Source of the DNA: Nemertoderma westbladi
Lineage: Eukaryota > Xenacoelomorpha > Nemertodermatida > Nemertodermatidae
DNA length: 64,000 bases
Assembly: GCA_032718475.1 (NCBI GenBank)
Contig: JAUCBJ010007620.1
Span: 1 to 64,000 of the forward strand
Direction: 5' to 3'
Positions 53,220-64,000 of this stretch are shown here, piece by piece. The translations under genes were made by a program, and so were the position numbers. Each line of letters opens with the position of its first letter. The stretch's first letter is position 1. The notes beneath the pieces were generated by a model. The model was not told where the DNA came from, made no database searches, and saw nothing but the letters and a program-made list of their open reading frames with translations.

Positions 53220-54252
53220 GCACATGCAGCAATTTCATTAACAGTTAAGGTGGGCGACCAGCTATCTGCTGGTTATCTGGCATAGTGCTCTACGCAGCTA
53301 GGTAAGTATGGGGCCTCGCATTTGTGAAAAACCCATTAAATTATCGAATGTTATCTGCTCCGCTTTCCTCGAATCACTCGGCAACCATTCGCGATTTACA
53401 GACATGTTATCGGATGAATCACAATCACTAGATTCGATTATCAGAAACTTCCAAAATTCAGTATATGGTGCAGCATCGGTAAACAGGATCCTACCGGCAA
53501 GCCAACCCGAAAATCTGCTACCAGGTCCTTCATCTGCTGAGGGCGATTCTGCTTGGAGGCGGGATGACCTAAGGTGGGATTCCCTCCTCCATGATGGTGA
53601 TCCAGCGGCCATCTGGAGACGAGTTGGGTGGTCGGGGAACATTCTCGACTGTAAGGAGGGTGCCAAACCAGGAGAGGATGAGTTCGGATCCATTTTGAAA
53701 CCCTGTTAAACTCAGCCACCAATGAAGATCTTGTTAGCAACCCGGGAGGTTGACGAAGGCTTACATCAATGAAAGCATCTCCAAAGCATCTGGACTGGAT
53801 GGTATAGTTCCGGGTGTGTTAAAGTTCCTCACGCTCCAATGGATAGTTGTGTTGACGCTAATTTTAAACTCGGTGTTTACAGCCAGTTCAGCCCCTATTA
53901 ACTGGTCGCTCATCAAGTAACAACAGTGTTTAAGCGCGGTGCACCAATATTGTGTACTAACTATAGGGGTATACGTGTACTAAATTCTATAGTCCGTTTG
54001 TATGATAGCATTTTAACTAAACGGCTGCGATGTTGGTTCACACCAGACACAGAGCAGGCAGGGGCACAAAAATATCGGTCTTGTTCAGAGCATATACTAC
54101 TTACCTTACTGTTACTTATAGATTATGTAGTGTGTAAGAAATTACAATTATATATGGTGTTCATTGACTTAACAACTGCCTATGATAAAGTACCCCGATT
54201 TATAATTAAAAGTAGCCAGATAATCTGTAACAGCGGAGAAGTTAGTGGGTAA
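53220..54252 (+). pseudogene. LINE linker and RT N-terminal half
   Basis: 133-codon linker (53308-53709), then SKASGLDGIVPGVLKFL (about 53790), FKRGAPILCTNYRGIRVLNSI (about 53930), EQAGAQKYRSCSEHIL (about 54050) and DLTTAYDKVPR (about 54170; the first catalytic Asp box is present). One frameshift lies near 53920. RT ends abruptly at 54252, before the YADD box. The copy is 3' truncated. Confidence 0.75.
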
Positions 54253-55089
54253 ACTTCTACAATTTAAGTGAAATATTGAAAATGGGCGCACACTATTTGC
54301 ATATAATTCATCAAATTTTACATAATTCATCATAGTAACTATGAATGAATTGTTGAGCCGTCGGTTGAGCCTTGCTGATGAACCGTCACTAAATAAATTT
54401 GAATTTAAATTCGTATCAGGATTAATTGAGTCAAAGATTGCATTGCCTGAATCAAGACTTAGGTTTTCATCATAAGATTCACCGTCACTAAATCTGATGT
54501 AGGGACCAACGAAAAGTGAAAAATATTAGAATTACATAGTATACACCACGGTGGAGAATCTGGTGTAGCGGACTACCATGGACGGACAAGGGCACACAAA
54601 AGATACTGATAGACCCTTGGCTCAATATAACTCACTAGTTGGCTCGCCCACGGAATGGCTCGCCCCAACTAGAGAATATACTTTCAGTATACAGTGCAAT
54701 ACTGTAGCTCTTAGGCCTACCGCATTAGGCTGTCAGGCTTCTGATTGTCTGAACATCAGATTGACAATATAATACGGATATAAAACCTGTTCTTATATTT
54801 TGCTATAATATTATAATGTTATAAAGTGGGACGCTAAAGAGACGACTCTCAGCGTACCTACATTGGCATTAAATCAGATGGTGAAAGAAAAGAACCAACC
54901 ACATTGGAAGTGGAATGTATGGTTGCAGATTCGACATCGAAAGCTATTATCTTTTGGGGTGACATTTGAAAAGCAGAAATCACAGATGCTGCACCTATTA
55001 AATTTGGGGTGGAATCACTAATATTTATAGGATACAATAGGTCTTAGTTGTACTGAAAATCTCACAATTTAATTTAATAGATTTTGCCA
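54253..55089. other. Spacer, nothing recognised
   Basis: Contains a local repeat (GAACCGTCACTAAAT at about 54380, CACCGTCACTAAAT at about 54480). No coding similarity seen. Confidence 0.4.
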
Positions 55090-55500
55090 ATGCACCAAAC
55101 ATAAGAGACTGCCTTTTGTACGAGAACAGATTGATGTTTTATTAATCTTAATTTTTTAACATTAAGTAATCTTAAAAAATAAAGAAACTGTCTAGCGTAC
55201 GACTACCCCACTGAGTTTCCCCCGAGAAACTCACGGGAAACTAATAGACTCGATAATTTAATGAAAAAACTTTATAATTTTTAACACTGAACTTCAGTTA
55301 ATAAAGAAAAATATAGATTGTGCCTTTTGCACGAGAACTGATTAATGTCTACTAAGATTCCACCGAGAATCTCAGGGGAAGCTAATAGACTCGATAATTA
55401 AGGGAAAAAAATTACTAATATTGAACACTGAACTTCAGTTAATAAAGAAGAATATGGAGACTGCCTTGCACGAGAACTGATTAATGTCAACTAAAATTCC
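55090..55500. repeat. Three degenerate repeats of about 140-210 bp
   Basis: GACTGCCTTTTGTACGAGAAC (about 55110), GTGCCTTTTGCACGAGAAC (about 55320) and GACTGCCTTGCACGAGAAC (about 55460) recur with AATAGACTCGATAATT and CACTGAACTTCAGTTAATAA blocks. Confidence 0.65.
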
Positions 55501-55725
55501 ACCGAGTATTGCTCATTTTCGTCCTGCCCATCACGTAGAGTTTTTAATATCCACCAAATTTAGTGTTGGTTCTTGATTAGCTGGTTTAATTGATTTCGCA
55601 TCTGTTGAATTTCGAAATAAATAAGGCATGGATTGAAGGGCAGGCGTTGGCGAATGACCTGACTTTGGAGCGAATGATTATCCGAGATACGGAAGTCTGC
55701 TAGTGCAGTTTGCTTTGTTTCAACA
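55500..55725 (-). pseudogene. LINE ORF1 fragment, copy 3 (minus)
   Basis: Inverse of parts of 46680-47160: CCCATCACGTAGAGTTTTTA, AGCTGGTTTAATTGAT and CCTGACTTTGGAGCGAATGA occur in reverse-complement order. This is a third copy of the same LINE ORF1 family. Confidence 0.6.
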
Positions 55726-55839
55726 AATATAAATTAGGCCTATATACTGTACACACTCTAATTACTTACTACATGTTGTATGTTTGTATGTTTCAAGTTC
55801 AAGAGTTTTGATCTAAAATGTGAATACCGGAATTCTAAC

Positions 55840-58697
55840 CCTAGTACACACACACGCCCACTCACGCCCACACACGCCCACTCACGCCCACACACGCCCA
55901 CTCACGCCCACACACGCCCACTCAGTGCATAACCTCTTGGGTCACCCACACACGCCCACTCAGTGCATAACCTCTTGGGTCACCCACACACGCCCACTCA
56001 GTGCATAACCTCTTGGGTCACCCACACACGCCCACTCAGTGCATAACCTCTTGGGTCACCCACACACGCCCACTCAGTGCATAACCTCTTGGGACACCCA
56101 CACACGCCCACTCAGTGCATAACCTCTTGGGTCACCCACACACGCCCACTCACGCCCACACACGCCCACTCAGTGCATAACCTCTTGGGTCAACGGAATT
56201 CTAACCCTAGTACCCACACACGCCCACTCACGCCCACACACGCCCACTCAGTGCATAACCTCTTGGGTCACCCACACACGCCCACTCAGTGCATAACCTC
56301 TTGGGTCACCCACACACGCCCACTCAGTGCATAACCTCTTGGGTCACCCACACACGCCCACTCAGTGCATAACCTCTTGGGTCACCCACACACGCCCACT
56401 CAGTGCATAACCTCTTGGGACACCCACACACGCCCACTCAGTGCATAACCTCTTGGGTCACCCACACACGCCCACTCACGCCCACACACGCCCACTCAGT
56501 GCATAACCTCTTGGGTCAACGGAATTCTAACCCTAGTACCCACACACGCCCACTCAGTGCATAACCTCTTGGGTCAGTGGGACTAAACGACTTTCTAGTA
56601 CCCACACACGCCCACTCAGTGCATAACCTCTTGGGTCAGTGGGACTAAACGACTTTCTAGTACCCACACACGCCCACTCAGTGCATAACCTCTTGGGTCA
56701 GTGGGACTCAACGACTTTCTAGTACCCACACACGCCCACTCAGTGCATAACCTCTTGGGTCAGTGGGACTAAACGACTTTCTAGTACCCACACACGCCCA
56801 CTCAGTTCATAACCTCTTGGGTCAGTGGGACTAAACGACTTTCTAGTACCCACACACGCCCACTCACACCCACACACGCCCACTCAGTGCATAACCTCTT
56901 GGGTCAGTGGGACTAAACGACTTTCTAGTACCCACACACGCCCACTCAGTGCATAGCCTCTTGGGTCAGTGGGACTAAACGACTTTCTAGTACCCACACA
57001 CGCCCACTCAGTGCATAACCTCTTGGGTCAGTGGGACTAAACGACTTTCTAGTACCCACACACGCCCACTCAGTGCATAACCTCTTGGGTCAGTGGGACT
57101 AAACGACTTTCTAGTACCCACACACGCCCACTCAGTGCATAACCTCTTGGGTCAGTGGGACTAAACGACTTTCTAGTACCCACACACGCCCACTCAGTGC
57201 ATAACCTCTTGGTTCAGTGGGACTAAACGACTTTCTAGTACCCACACACGCCCACTCACACCCACACACGCCCACTCAGTGCATAACCTCTTGGGTCAGT
57301 GGGACTAAACGACTTTCTAGTACCCACACACGCCCACTCAGTGCATAACCTCTTGGGTCAGTGCGACTAAACGACTTTCTAGTACCCACACACGCCCACT
57401 CAGTGCATAACCTCTTGGGTCAGTGGGACTAAACGACTTTCTAGTACCCACACACGCCCACTCACACCCACACACGCCCACTCAGTGCATAACCTCTTGG
57501 GTCAGTGGGACTAAACGACTTTCTAGTACCCACACACGGCCACTCAGTGCATAACCTCTTGGGTCAGTGGGACTAAACGACTTTCTAGTACCCACACACG
57601 CCCACTCACACCCACACACGCCCACTCAGTGCATAACCTCTTGGGTCAGTGGGACTAAACGACTTTCTAGTACCCACACACGCCCACTCAGTGCATAACC
57701 TCTTGGGTCAGTGGGACTAAACGACTTTCTAGTACCCACACACGCCCACTCAGTGCATAACCTCTTGGGTCAGTGGGACTAAACGACTTTCTAGTACCCA
57801 CACACGCCCACTCAGTGCATAACCTCTTGGGTCAGTGGGACTAAACGACTTTCTAGTACCCACACACGCCCACTCAGTGCATAACCTCTTGGGTCAGTGG
57901 GACTAAACGACTTTCTAGTACCCACACACGCCCACTCACACCGACACACGCCCACTCAGTGCATAACCTCTTGGGTCAGCGGGACTAAACGACTTTCTAG
58001 TACCCACACACGCCCACTCACACCCACACACGCCCACTCAGTGCATAACCTCTTGGGTCAGTGGGACTAAACGACTTTCTAGTACCCACACACGCCCACT
58101 CAGTGCATAACCTCTTGGGTCAGTGGGACTAAACAACTTTCTAGTACCCACACACGCCCACTCACGCCCACACACGCCCACTCAGTGCATAACCTCTTGG
58201 GTCAGTGGGACTAAACGACTTTCTAGTACCCACTCACGCCCACTCAGTGCATAACCTCTTGGGTCAGTGGGACTAAACGACTTTCTAGTACCCACTCACG
58301 CCCACACACGCCCACTCAGTGCATAACCTCTTGGGTCAGTGGGACTAAACGACTTTCTAGTACCCACACACGCCCACTCAGTGCATAACCTCTTGGGTCA
58401 GTGGGACTAAACGACTTTCTAGTACCCACTCACGCCCACACACGCCCACTCAGTGCATAACCTCTTGGGTCAGTGGGACTAAACGACTTTCTAGTACCCA
58501 CACACGCCCACTCAGTGCATAACCTCTTGGGTCAGTGGGACTAAACGACTTTCTAGTACCCACTCACGCCCACACACGCCCACTCAGTGCATAACCTCTT
58601 GGGTCAGTGGGACTAAACGACTTTCTAGTACCCACTCACGCCCACACACGCCCACTCAGTGCATAACCTCTTGGGTCAGTGGGACTAAACGACTTTC
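55840..58697. repeat. CACGCCCACTCAGTGCATAACC minisatellite, 38- and 62-bp units
   Basis: The first part (about 55840-56570) has 38-bp units (CCCACACACGCCCACTCAGT + GCATAACCTCTTGGGTCA). From about 56570 each unit gains GTGGGACTAAACGACTTTCT + AGTA and becomes 62 bp. Some units carry an extra 20-bp CACGCCCACACACGCCCACT block. About 45 units in total. Open frames within it are periodicity artefacts. Confidence 0.95.
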
Positions 58698-61319
58698 ATT
58701 TTAGTTTTCGTTTTGTTTTTATAAACATTTTGAATGTTAGACGGCCTTTATGAAGCAGTAATGACTCTACTGAAAGATTATTTTCGGGTACATATATTTG
58801 ACAGATTGACATCATTTTCATATTTAGCATACAAAAAAAGCAGGAAATGTGTAGAAAGGAAACAAGGAGAGGGGAAAATCCCCAAGGGAGAAAGGAGTGG
58901 GAAACTCGGAGAAAGGAGTGGGAAACTCGCAATCAACTTGTGAGGAAAGAAACGAATTTGAATGCCGACATAAAATTATGAATTTACATCAAATTTTATA
59001 TCTGTACGGTTATTCAAATTATTTAATTTTGTTAATGTAAAGATCAGGATAAGCTTTTTGCAACAGCAACACCAATACAAATGCGTTGCTACATGTTTTT
59101 ACATCATGACTAATTCTAAAAATTATTTTAACAAGTTTGGATAGAGTTTATTTTTTCGATCCTTTGACTCGTTCGAGTTTATGAATCTTTCGACCCTTCT
59201 CTCATGCGTGGCTCGCCCCACAACTACGAGTTTATTATATGCAGGGAGTACTACTAGGTCCAGTGAGATCGCTCAAATGAGATATGAGTAACATTGACTT
59301 GATATTAAATGACATATAATAACTAGAAAGCCAGCAAGCAGGCTGGAAGGAGCCCGGGGGAAAAATCCTAGCCAAGACTATTACAAAGAACTATGTCAGT
59401 CAGCAGTAAGTAAACTAAAATTGTCTAAACTGCAAGGCGTGAGGCTAGCTGACTTTGTGGCTCGCCCCACATAATAGAAAATGCAACTTAGCTACCACTA
59501 ACAAAAATATAATATGAAGCAAATAATTTCATTATCAAGAACGTTTACAAGATATAAGATGCGATTACCGAATATTTATAAGAAATGCCCATGATGCACA
59601 ACCAGATAAATAACAAGGAATAGAGCCAAATAACAAATTTAGTTTCCTTCTATAGGTATTACCCCGTCGTCAAGCGGAATATCTCTTCCCAGTGAATTCT
59701 ATGTGAATATGTAATATAGGTACTCCTTAGGCGGTAGGCCAGAGCGGGCTCCTTAAATACATGCAACTACTGTATTATAGTGTAGGTCAACTATAAAACA
59801 TTTTGCAATCCACAGTGAGTATCGACTGCAATAGGACACAACACACTGCTTTGTGTAACTAAAATTCATTCTCCTGATCCACCCCCTAACATAGCAGAGT
59901 GAGTAACCTTAATGTAGATATACCCTTAGGAAGCACTGGGAGAGCAATCAGCTTATGGCGTAATACATTAGAAACCAACAGCTTATGTGTGAGTAAACAT
60001 TGCCTTTCCTTATAGCCTACTAGTAAAACTTGGCAACCAACACGTTTTTCTATGACTGTGTATAACATATTAAGCCATATTTCATCATGAACACCAGCTG
60101 TTATTTTACCATTGCTTTTAATTTCGCGACAAAACAATGTCAAAAAACTAAATATATCGAATACCACACGTAGAATCGATCTGAAATTTTGTAACGCGAT
60201 TATGAACCACCAAAGCAATGTACTTGCAAAATTTCATCAAAATCGCCAGGCAGGAAGTGCCTTAACCTAGATAATTATCAGTCAGTATGTCAGTCAGTAT
60301 GTCAGTCAGTGTAATGTATCCTGAGATTTTTACAGAAAGTATCCCTGAGATACTTACAGTAAGTATCCCGCTGTCAAGCGGGCTCCTAATTAAAATAAGC
60401 CAATTGTTCTTGAATATAAGTAAGTAAATGTTAATTATTAAGATAATTAAATATTCGATTGGGTTTTAGGAGAAGCAGTTTGTGATTGGGTTATAAAATC
60501 TATATCAGATATATTCATATTTAAGAATGGTTTTAGGAATTCCATATATTGTTGTATAACTGCGACCTTCGCCACAATTTAAGGTTAGTTTCAGTTTGCA
60601 TTAACTTATACGTGTAACAAACAATTGTATTTTTGCATTAGAACCAAGCTTCACTCTGCACCAGCAAGTTTGTAAACCTTGGAAGGATAATTTCTTTATA
60701 AAGGAATCAAAACTATTCATATAAGTCGATCTGTAATTTTGTTCACAGATTTATTACGACCTCGACATTAGGTTGTTGTGTGGTGCGAACAACTACAGTA
60801 TAAGATATCTGGAGTCAGCTCTGCTATTATTGTGTGCCAAGATGTGGGACAGGGTTCGCAAGTGAATTGTAACCTGACCCAGAATACGAAGGCGCGGAAA
60901 TTTGTGATAATATCGGTAATAACTATTTACATTGTGTGTAAAGTAGCACTTTACAGTGTGATGATCCGAGTGGCTTTGTTACACGAACGAACGTTAGTGA
61001 GTGAGTGAAAATAAAGCCACGAGGATCAGAACACTTTAAAGTACTTTGCAACAGTTTTATTCCAAAATTGTAACATTACGAAATGATTGTACAAATACAT
61101 TATAAGTGATAGAAACTGCACAAACTATATTAGTTGCTGTATAAATAAATGTAAAAGTGACATAAATTATGTTATAAATAATATAGCTAGGCCCTACCGG
61201 TTATTAATAGCTATACCCCGCCTACCGGTAGGAATTGCAGTAGGCCTATCTGGCTGTCAGGCAAATTTCCACCTATTGTATACGTGGCAACCATTGATGC
61301 CGTAACTTTACGAGACAGG
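58698..61319. other. Spacer, no gene supported
   Basis: Contains GGAGAAAGGAGTGGGAAACTC duplicated near 58890-58925 and a TCAGTCAGTATG triplication at 60283-60315. A minus-strand 110-codon frame (59886-60218) starts MLWWFIIALQNF but has no recognisable domain and no supporting context. 60960-61060 holds an AATAAAGC signal-like stretch. Confidence 0.4.
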
Positions 61320-61800
61320 GGGGAAACTGGACGCAAATACCATGTGGGATTTGGGATTAAGGAATTTGGGAATAAGGGATTTGGGAATAAGGTATTTGGG
61401 AATAAGGTATTTAGGATTTGTGAATAAGGTATTTGGGATTTGGGAATAAGGGATTTGGGAATAAGGTATTTGGGAATAAGGTATTTAGGATTTGTGAATA
61501 AGGTATTTGGGATTTGTGAATAAGGTATTTGGGATTTGGGATTAAGGTATTTGGGATTTGGGAATAAGGTATTTGGGATTTGGGAATAAGGTATTTGGGA
61601 TTTGGGAATAAGGTATTTGGGATTAAGGTATTTGGGAATAAGGTATTTGGGAATAAGGTATTTGGGATTTGGGAATAAGGTATTTGGGATTTGGGAAAAA
61701 GGTATTTGGGATTTGGGAATAAGGTATTTGGGAATAAGGTATTTGTGATTTGGGATTAAGGTATTTGGGATTTGAGAATATGGAATTTGGGATTTTGGGA
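61320..61800. repeat. 22-bp minisatellite (TTTGGGAATAAGGTATTTGG)
   Basis: Units TATTTGGGATTTGGGAATAAGG, alternating with half units, repeat about 20 times. A short remnant continues at 61985-62060 after a 185-bp interruption. Confidence 0.9.
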
Positions 61801-61984
61801 TTTATATTAGTGATTATCGGTATTTATTTGTTGATCGGCCATTATTGGTTGACTGAAGAAGATACGCAATGCGTATCTCATTAAGCCTCAAAATAAGCCT
61901 CTCGTTAACAAGTCAACCCCACCGACTAGCGGCACTGGCTGTTTCCGGTGACGGAGCTCAGTTGAACAACGCGTCCCTTTGGGG
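61801..61984. other. Unique segment interrupting the 22-bp minisatellite
   Basis: About 185 bp unlike the flanking repeats, containing the perfect palindrome GATACGCAATGCGTATC (61860-61876). It may be a small insertion; termini and target duplication are not clear. Confidence 0.4.
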
Positions 61985-62079
61985 TCTGGGAATAAGAAAT
62001 TTGGGATTTGGAAATAAGGAATTTGGGTAAATCATTTGGGCTTTGGAAATAGGGAATTTGCGATTTTGAATCTGTAAAT

Positions 62080-62545
62080 CAAACGTATTACAAGTTTATG
62101 CAGGTTAGTAAAGGAGCAGGCTATAGAGGCGGGAAGATAGAACCAAAACAATAAACAATAGTTAACACATGTTACAAGATTATACAGGTTAGTAAAGGAG
62201 CAGATTATAGAGGCGGGTAGATAGAACCAAAACAATAAACGATAGTTAACACATGTTACAAGAGGTATGCAGGTTAGTAAAGGAGCAGGTTATAGAGGCG
62301 GGTAGATAGAACCAAAACAATAAACGATAGATAACACATGTTACAAGATTATGCAGGTTAGTAAAGGAGCAGGTTATAGAGGCGGGTAGATAGAACCAAA
62401 ACAATAAACGATAGATAACACATGTTACAAGATTATGCAGGTTAGTAAAGGAGTAGGTTACCGAGGCGTGTAGATTGAACCAAAACTATAAACGATAGTT
62501 AACTCGTGTTTGAAAATTATGCTGGTTAATAAAGGAGCAGGTTAA
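62080..62545. repeat. 84-bp tandem repeat, about 5.5 copies
   Basis: CAGGTTAGTAAAGGAG recurs at 62101, 62185, 62270, 62354 and 62438, with a diverged copy at 62522. No stable coding potential. Confidence 0.9.
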
Positions 62546-63084
62546 ATATGAACTCAAATATGAAAATGCGGATTTACCGATAAATGATGAAGGTGGAGTA
62601 TAATTTATTATTATTATGAGATTATTTATTCCAGATCCATCTATTAATAGCACAACAGCGATTATTACAAATAGAGTAGAGTAGAGTGAAGCACCGAATT
62701 ACACGGACATATTTTGCGAATATATATTAAAATATTATTGTTATAGAGTTAAATATACGTGAAAAAAAACTGGAGAGAGTGAAACGTTGTATAGGTATGA
62801 AGGACTTTAAACGTAAAGATACAAGCATACCGGAGGCGCCTCTATATAGGAGTTATGAAGTTGAGTTGAGGAACAATGACCTTTCATTGTCTGGCAATAT
62901 AATACAGTCATTACTGCAGTCAGTTTAACCTGGGTTAGTGGGCTGAGTAGTGATTGACCTGTATAGTATAACGTCAGGTGTGTGTGCCTCCTTGTTCTTA
63001 CACTGGTACCAACAGTAAGAGCTCATGAGGGATGACGTATTCTGATAGGGCGTTGTCTTAGCAATAATAGGCTGGGTATGGGGC
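62546..63084. other. AT-rich spacer, nothing recognised
   Basis: No arrays or coding similarity were found. Confidence 0.45.
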
Positions 63085-63210
63085 GCCGTTTGGGCCAAAA
63101 TAAAAAAAAACATATTATATTAAAAAGTTGTAATGGTATGTTTTTTATCTTGCCGTTTGGGCCAAAAGTTGTAATGGTATGTTTTTTATCTTGCCGTTTG
63201 GGCCAAAAAT
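63085..63210. repeat. 41-bp direct repeats
   Basis: GCCGTTTGGGCCAAAA occurs at 63085, 63152 and 63193; the last two are 41 bp apart with identical GTTGTAATGGTATG sequence. Confidence 0.8.
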
Positions 63211-63554
63211 AGCTGAGAGGGAAATTTGAATTATCACTTTCTATATACTGTATTTAGCAATTCAATTATCATCATACCTGTGAGCCTGTCTGCCTATACA
63301 TGATTGTGGATTGTATTTACACACGGTACCATATCGCTGTAGGAGTGGACTTTAGGCTTACCTCCCGCTGTATGGCTGTATGGGCCTTGGCCTACCGGTA
63401 CTATTATACTGTCACTGGGTAATGCTGTAATGTAGAGTTAGGCTGTTAGGTACAAATCGGTATACTATAGGCCCTGTAGCGTTATACATTGTGCTTGTGT
63501 TAGGCATACATCTTGTGGTCCACAATACTGCAATACTGAGGCATTAATGTCAGA

Positions 63555-64000
63555 ATGTCGGCACACGGACGGCCACAAACTTCAGTTAGTGACGATCAGC
63601 TTCGCTATTTAAGAACTGTACAAAGGTTTACAACTAAGAATATTTCCAATATTATGAACGTATCGGAAAGGACGATCAAACGACGATGTTCCAGTTTAGG
63701 TTTTACCAATCAACGATTCACCCAAATATCGGATGATAGACTGGATCAACATATTAGCGAAATTCTTTCAGATACACCCAATATAGGAGAAGTTTATTTG
63801 GCTGGAGCATTGCGTTCTATCGGAATAAATGTACAGCGATGGAAGCTCAGGGAACGAATGGATATTTTAGATCCAATAGGTCGAGCTTTTCGAAAAAGTA
63901 AAGCAGTTAAACGGCGGGTTTATTTTGTGAAAGGTGCCAATCACCTATGGCACGTGGACTCAAACCACAAACTTATAAACTGGCGTTTCGTTATCCACGG
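63555..64000 (+). CDS. DDE transposase / integrase-core-like protein, 5' part
   Basis: ATG at 63555 opens a frame of 148 codons that runs off the window with no stop. The N-terminus MSAHGRPQTSVSDDQLRYL is followed by a helix-turn-helix-like block (ISNIMNVSERTIKRRCSSLG) and then a basic segment. The end reads LWHVDSNHKLINWRFVIHG, which resembles the first catalytic Asp region of retroviral-integrase-type (rve) transposases found as multi-copy genes in invertebrate and fish genomes. An upstream ATG at 63547 leads only to a short frame. The exact superfamily cannot be set from the fragment. The rest of the catalytic triad lies beyond 64000. Confidence 0.7.
   Translation, partial: MSAHGRPQTSVSDDQLRYLRTVQRFTTKNISNIMNVSERTIKRRCSSLGFTNQRFTQISDDRLDQHISEILSDTPNIGEVYLAGALRSIGINVQRWKLRERMDILDPIGRAFRKSKAVKRRVYFVKGANHLWHVDSNHKLINWRFVIH

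Noticed and set aside
59886-60218. 110-codon minus-strand frame as a membrane protein gene
   Set aside because: The hydrophobic start is suggestive, but there is no domain, splice or repeat support, and the surrounding sequence looks non-coding.
61851-61884. Rho-independent terminator-like hairpin at GATACGCAATGCGTATC
   Set aside because: A bacterial-style terminator makes no sense in an animal genome and no U-tract follows.

Overview
This is an animal (invertebrate metazoan) nuclear window, AT-rich and dominated by mobile DNA. The evidence is a three-exon ankyrin-repeat gene with GT-AG introns, non-LTR retrotransposons (RTE-like and CR1-like), Ty1/copia, Ty3/gypsy and BEL/Pao LTR elements, TTAA-flanked DNA transposons and several minisatellites. 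I see no prokaryotic operons, and I cannot name the species or phylum from the sequence.

Layout. 1-2880: six head-to-tail copies of a 449-bp unit preceded by an inverted part-unit; every copy carries a complete hammerhead self-cleaving ribozyme. 3482-11010: an old copia-like element broken by a 4.85-kb gypsy element (3788-8637), a solo LTR (9574-10189) and a palindromic MITE. 11846-17640: two inverted TTAA-flanked elements with a tRNA-like sequence between them. 18897-20935: a zinc-finger ORF, then an RTE-like LINE. 22154-44337 (minus): the ankyrin gene, whose first intron of 20.65 kb begins with a 30-bp minisatellite. Within that minisatellite sits a young 14.28-kb BEL/Pao element (26901-41177, TSD CCTAC) with long LTRs, a gag-pol frame and an extra 866-codon ORF between pol and the 3' LTR. 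45930-55720: a LINE graveyard in both orientations. 55840-62545: three minisatellites. 63555-64000: the 5' part of a DDE transposase/integrase-like gene running off the window.

How the parts relate. The only likely host protein is the 294-residue ankyrin protein. The BEL/Pao element appears to be the youngest large insertion: its target duplication is exact and pol and ORF2 are open, although three stop codons lie in the N-terminal gag. Its ORF2 has CCHC knuckles and a weak resemblance to a DEDD 3'-5' exonuclease. The hammerhead array has the hallmarks of a retrozyme-type non-coding element. These two are the strongest candidates for undescribed biology here.
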